Made by a program: the position numbers and the translations under genes. The notes under the pieces were generated by a model. It saw only the letters and a list, made by a program, of their open reading frames with translations. It was not told the origin of the DNA and did not search any database. Positions 4,891 to 5,778 of a DNA stretch of 5,778 bases are shown one piece after another. The stretch comes from an uncultured Erysipelotrichaceae bacterium (GTDB lineage: Bacteria > Bacillota_I > Bacilli_A > Erysipelotrichales > Erysipelotrichaceae), in NCBI GenBank assembly GCA_946621045.1, contig CAMOOA010000083.1, positions 1 through 5,778 of the forward strand. The letters are read 5' to 3'. Numbering within the stretch: position 1 is the first letter of the stretch; every line of letters begins with the position of its first letter.

Positions 4891-5529
4891 ACCTCAGCAG
4901 AAGCAAAGCACAGAATTCCACGATTGACAGCCGTACAAGAGACGGCGTTGAGAAGGCCCTCCCTGGGGAGGGAAAAAGGAAGAGCGTGCAGGGCCGGCGT
5001 TAGAACAGCGGGGGTATTCCCGCAAAGCAGGGATTTCCGGATTAAAGGTCCGGACCAGAAGATTAGGGAGCGTAAGCTCCGGTAGTAAGATGGGGACCGC
5101 AAAGGTCCGTTCCGAAACAGGCGCCGGCAGAAGAAGCAGCGTGTGGTAAGCAAACCCGTGAAACAGAGACAGAAGCTGGCAACAGCGGAAACAGAGAGAC
5201 GAAAGAGCACACCGTGTATCGTGCACACCGAATGAGCGATTTCACCGATGGAAGTCCCGGTCAGGCCGGGCATAGAAAGAAGTGAATGCGAAGGTGCAGA
5301 GGTACATACAGCAGGAACGGTTGATCGTCGTGAAGGGCATTGTGAAAGCAGTGCGGTAACGAAAGGACGCGAGTGCTGAAGAGCTGCAGTGACGGTACCA
5401 AATGAGACGAAGACCACGTCTGAAGGAAACGGAAGGCAGCGGTTAACGGAAAAACCGTCCGAAAGTGCACCGTGTGACGCAGTAAGCTGAGAAAAAAAAC
5501 GGAGTCCGCAAGGATTCCGTTTTCATTTT
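4891..5529 (+). ncRNA. Large structured non-coding RNA (ROOL/GOLLD/OLE-style candidate)
   Basis: About 640 nt with a purine-rich plus strand, frequent stops in its plus-strand frames and many compact helices. CTCAGC (4893-4898) pairs with GCTGAG (5486-5491), closing the molecule right after the start and right before the terminator. GCCGGCGT (4993-5000) pairs with GCGCCGGC (5121-5128), enclosing hairpins at 5008-5023, 5036-5054, 5067-5080 (GTAA loop) and 5094-5108. Other hairpins are 4930-4946, 4957-4972, 5175-5186 (GCAA loop), 5256-5270 (CCCGG/CCGGG), 5337-5354 (GAAA loop) and 5405-5421. GNRA loops and G-U pairs make sense only on the plus strand. A 599-nt helix-to-helix span is near the usual ROOL size; ROOL, GOLLD and OLE are known large RNAs of Bacillota and phages, and members form RNA-only oligomers. 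Family membership is inferred from size and style, not from a sequence match. No role is assigned. Confidence 0.75.
5492..5529 (+). terminator. Rho-independent terminator of the large RNA, probably bidirectional
   Basis: AACGGAGTCC (5498-5507) pairs over ten positions, including one G-U pair, with GGATTCCGTT (5512-5521) around a GCAA tetraloop. It is followed by TTTCATTTT. The G-U pair favours the plus strand. The A8 tract before the stem (5492-5499) becomes a U8 tract when read leftward, so it could also stop transcripts arriving from the sugar kinase side. Confidence 0.9.
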
Positions 5530-5582
5530 GCCAGGGTGTCATGCATGCATACAGAATGCGCAGCCTGTCAGACGAATCTGTT

Positions 5583-5614
5583 CAGAGAAAAACAGCCGCA
5601 TGGTCTGCGGCTGT
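5583..5614 (-). terminator. Rho-independent terminator after the sugar kinase gene
   Basis: On the minus strand ACAGCCGCA and TGCGGCTGT form a perfect 9-bp stem (5592-5600 with 5606-5614) around a 5-nt loop. It is followed by TTTTTCTC. It lies 25 nt after the kinase stop codon and ends that transcription unit. Confidence 0.9.
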
Positions 5615-5638
5615 CAGGATAATCATGGAAATGCTGTG

Positions 5639-5778
5639 TCAGCGTTTAATGTCGTAGTTCATGTTCATGAGGTTGCGGATCGTCTGCACGTCATCCGTGA
5701 TGTTGGCATCACCGTGAATCGTATGCTTGATTACCGAAGAGGCAACCGCAAAGTTCAGCATGTCCATCGGCTTGTCGC
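5639..5778 (-). CDS. PfkB-family sugar kinase, C-terminal fragment (KDG-kinase-like)
   Basis: Only the final 45 codons are in the window; the gene enters from the right edge. The residues DKPMDMLNFAVASSVIKHTIHGDANI, followed by TDDVQTIRNLMNMNYDIKR and a stop, match the C-terminal end of PfkB-type sugar kinases. The FAVAASvlKHTI.GD.N pattern is characteristic of 2-keto-3-deoxygluconate kinases, which phosphorylate KDG in hexuronate breakdown. The catalytic GAGD motif lies outside the window, so activity cannot be judged. The upstream side would be expected to hold uronate or aldolase genes if this call is right. A fructokinase or another PfkB member is the alternative. The gene has its own terminator and converges on the ncRNA. 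Confidence 0.8.
   Translation of the reverse strand, partial: DKPMDMLNFAVASSVIKHTIHGDANITDDVQTIRNLMNMNYDIKR

Noticed and set aside
4806..5417. 203-codon open frame on the minus strand across the ncRNA region (and shorter overlapping ones up to 5542).
   Set aside because: The protein is a Ser/Leu/Cys/Arg-rich string without a recognisable domain, there is no SD before its ATG, and it is the complement of a purine-rich structured RNA in which TAA/TAG/TGA complements are rare. GNRA loops and G-U pairs support the plus strand instead.
4891..5529. RNase P RNA, tmRNA or group II intron as identity of the large RNA.
   Set aside because: I do not see the RNase P core (GAGGAAAGTCC type), a tRNA-like CCA end with tag reading frame, or an intron-type domain V with an encoded reverse transcriptase.
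5541..5550. ATGCATGCAT palindrome between the two terminators.
   Set aside because: A short simple alternating repeat with no promoter or gene context; likely chance.
1..5778. CRISPR array, insertion sequence or tRNA gene.
   Set aside because: No regularly spaced repeats, transposase reading frame, terminal inverted repeats or tRNA cloverleaf could be found by eye.

Overview
The window looks like chromosomal DNA from a moderately GC-rich member of the Bacillota, possibly an Erysipelotrichia- or Clostridia-type gut anaerobe. This is inferred from strong AGGAGG-type ribosome binding sites, tightly packed overlapping genes, the ribbon-helix-helix/SPFH gene pair and the protein families present. 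I cannot name the species. All recognisable protein genes are on the minus strand and so read from right to left.

Right edge (5778 to 5531): the last 45 codons of a PfkB-type sugar kinase resembling 2-keto-3-deoxygluconate kinase, followed by its own rho-independent terminator. The kinase converges on a large non-coding unit on the plus strand.

Centre-right (about 4856 to 5529): no plausible protein gene, but strong signs of a structured RNA of about 640 nt. It has a candidate promoter (TTGAAT, 17 bp, CATACT), a 6-bp helix joining the predicted 5' end to the sequence just before the terminator, an 8-bp long-range helix enclosing a multi-hairpin domain, and several GNRA-capped hairpins. G-U pairs give its orientation, and it ends in a strong GCAA-capped terminator. 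Size and style recall the giant ornate RNAs (ROOL, GOLLD, OLE), with ROOL the best guess by length. This is the most interesting item in the window.

Intergenic 4564 to 4855: holds the promoter of the leftward SPFH operon (TTGACA, 17 bp, CATATT). Two copies of the palindrome TGATATCA, one helical turn apart, flank and touch its -10 box. More dyads lie farther upstream.

Left two thirds (4563 to 1): an SPFH/Band 7 membrane protein overlapping a small ribbon-helix-helix DNA-binding protein, then an 84-bp gap. Next comes a compact run of four genes: an unrecognised 336-aa protein, a patatin-like phospholipase, an MBL-fold metallohydrolase and the 5' part of an HflK-like SPFH protein that runs off the window. 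Two SPFH scaffold proteins, a lipid acyl hydrolase and a small regulator within 4.6 kb suggest a membrane-microdomain or membrane-maintenance locus. That functional link is inferred from gene order only.
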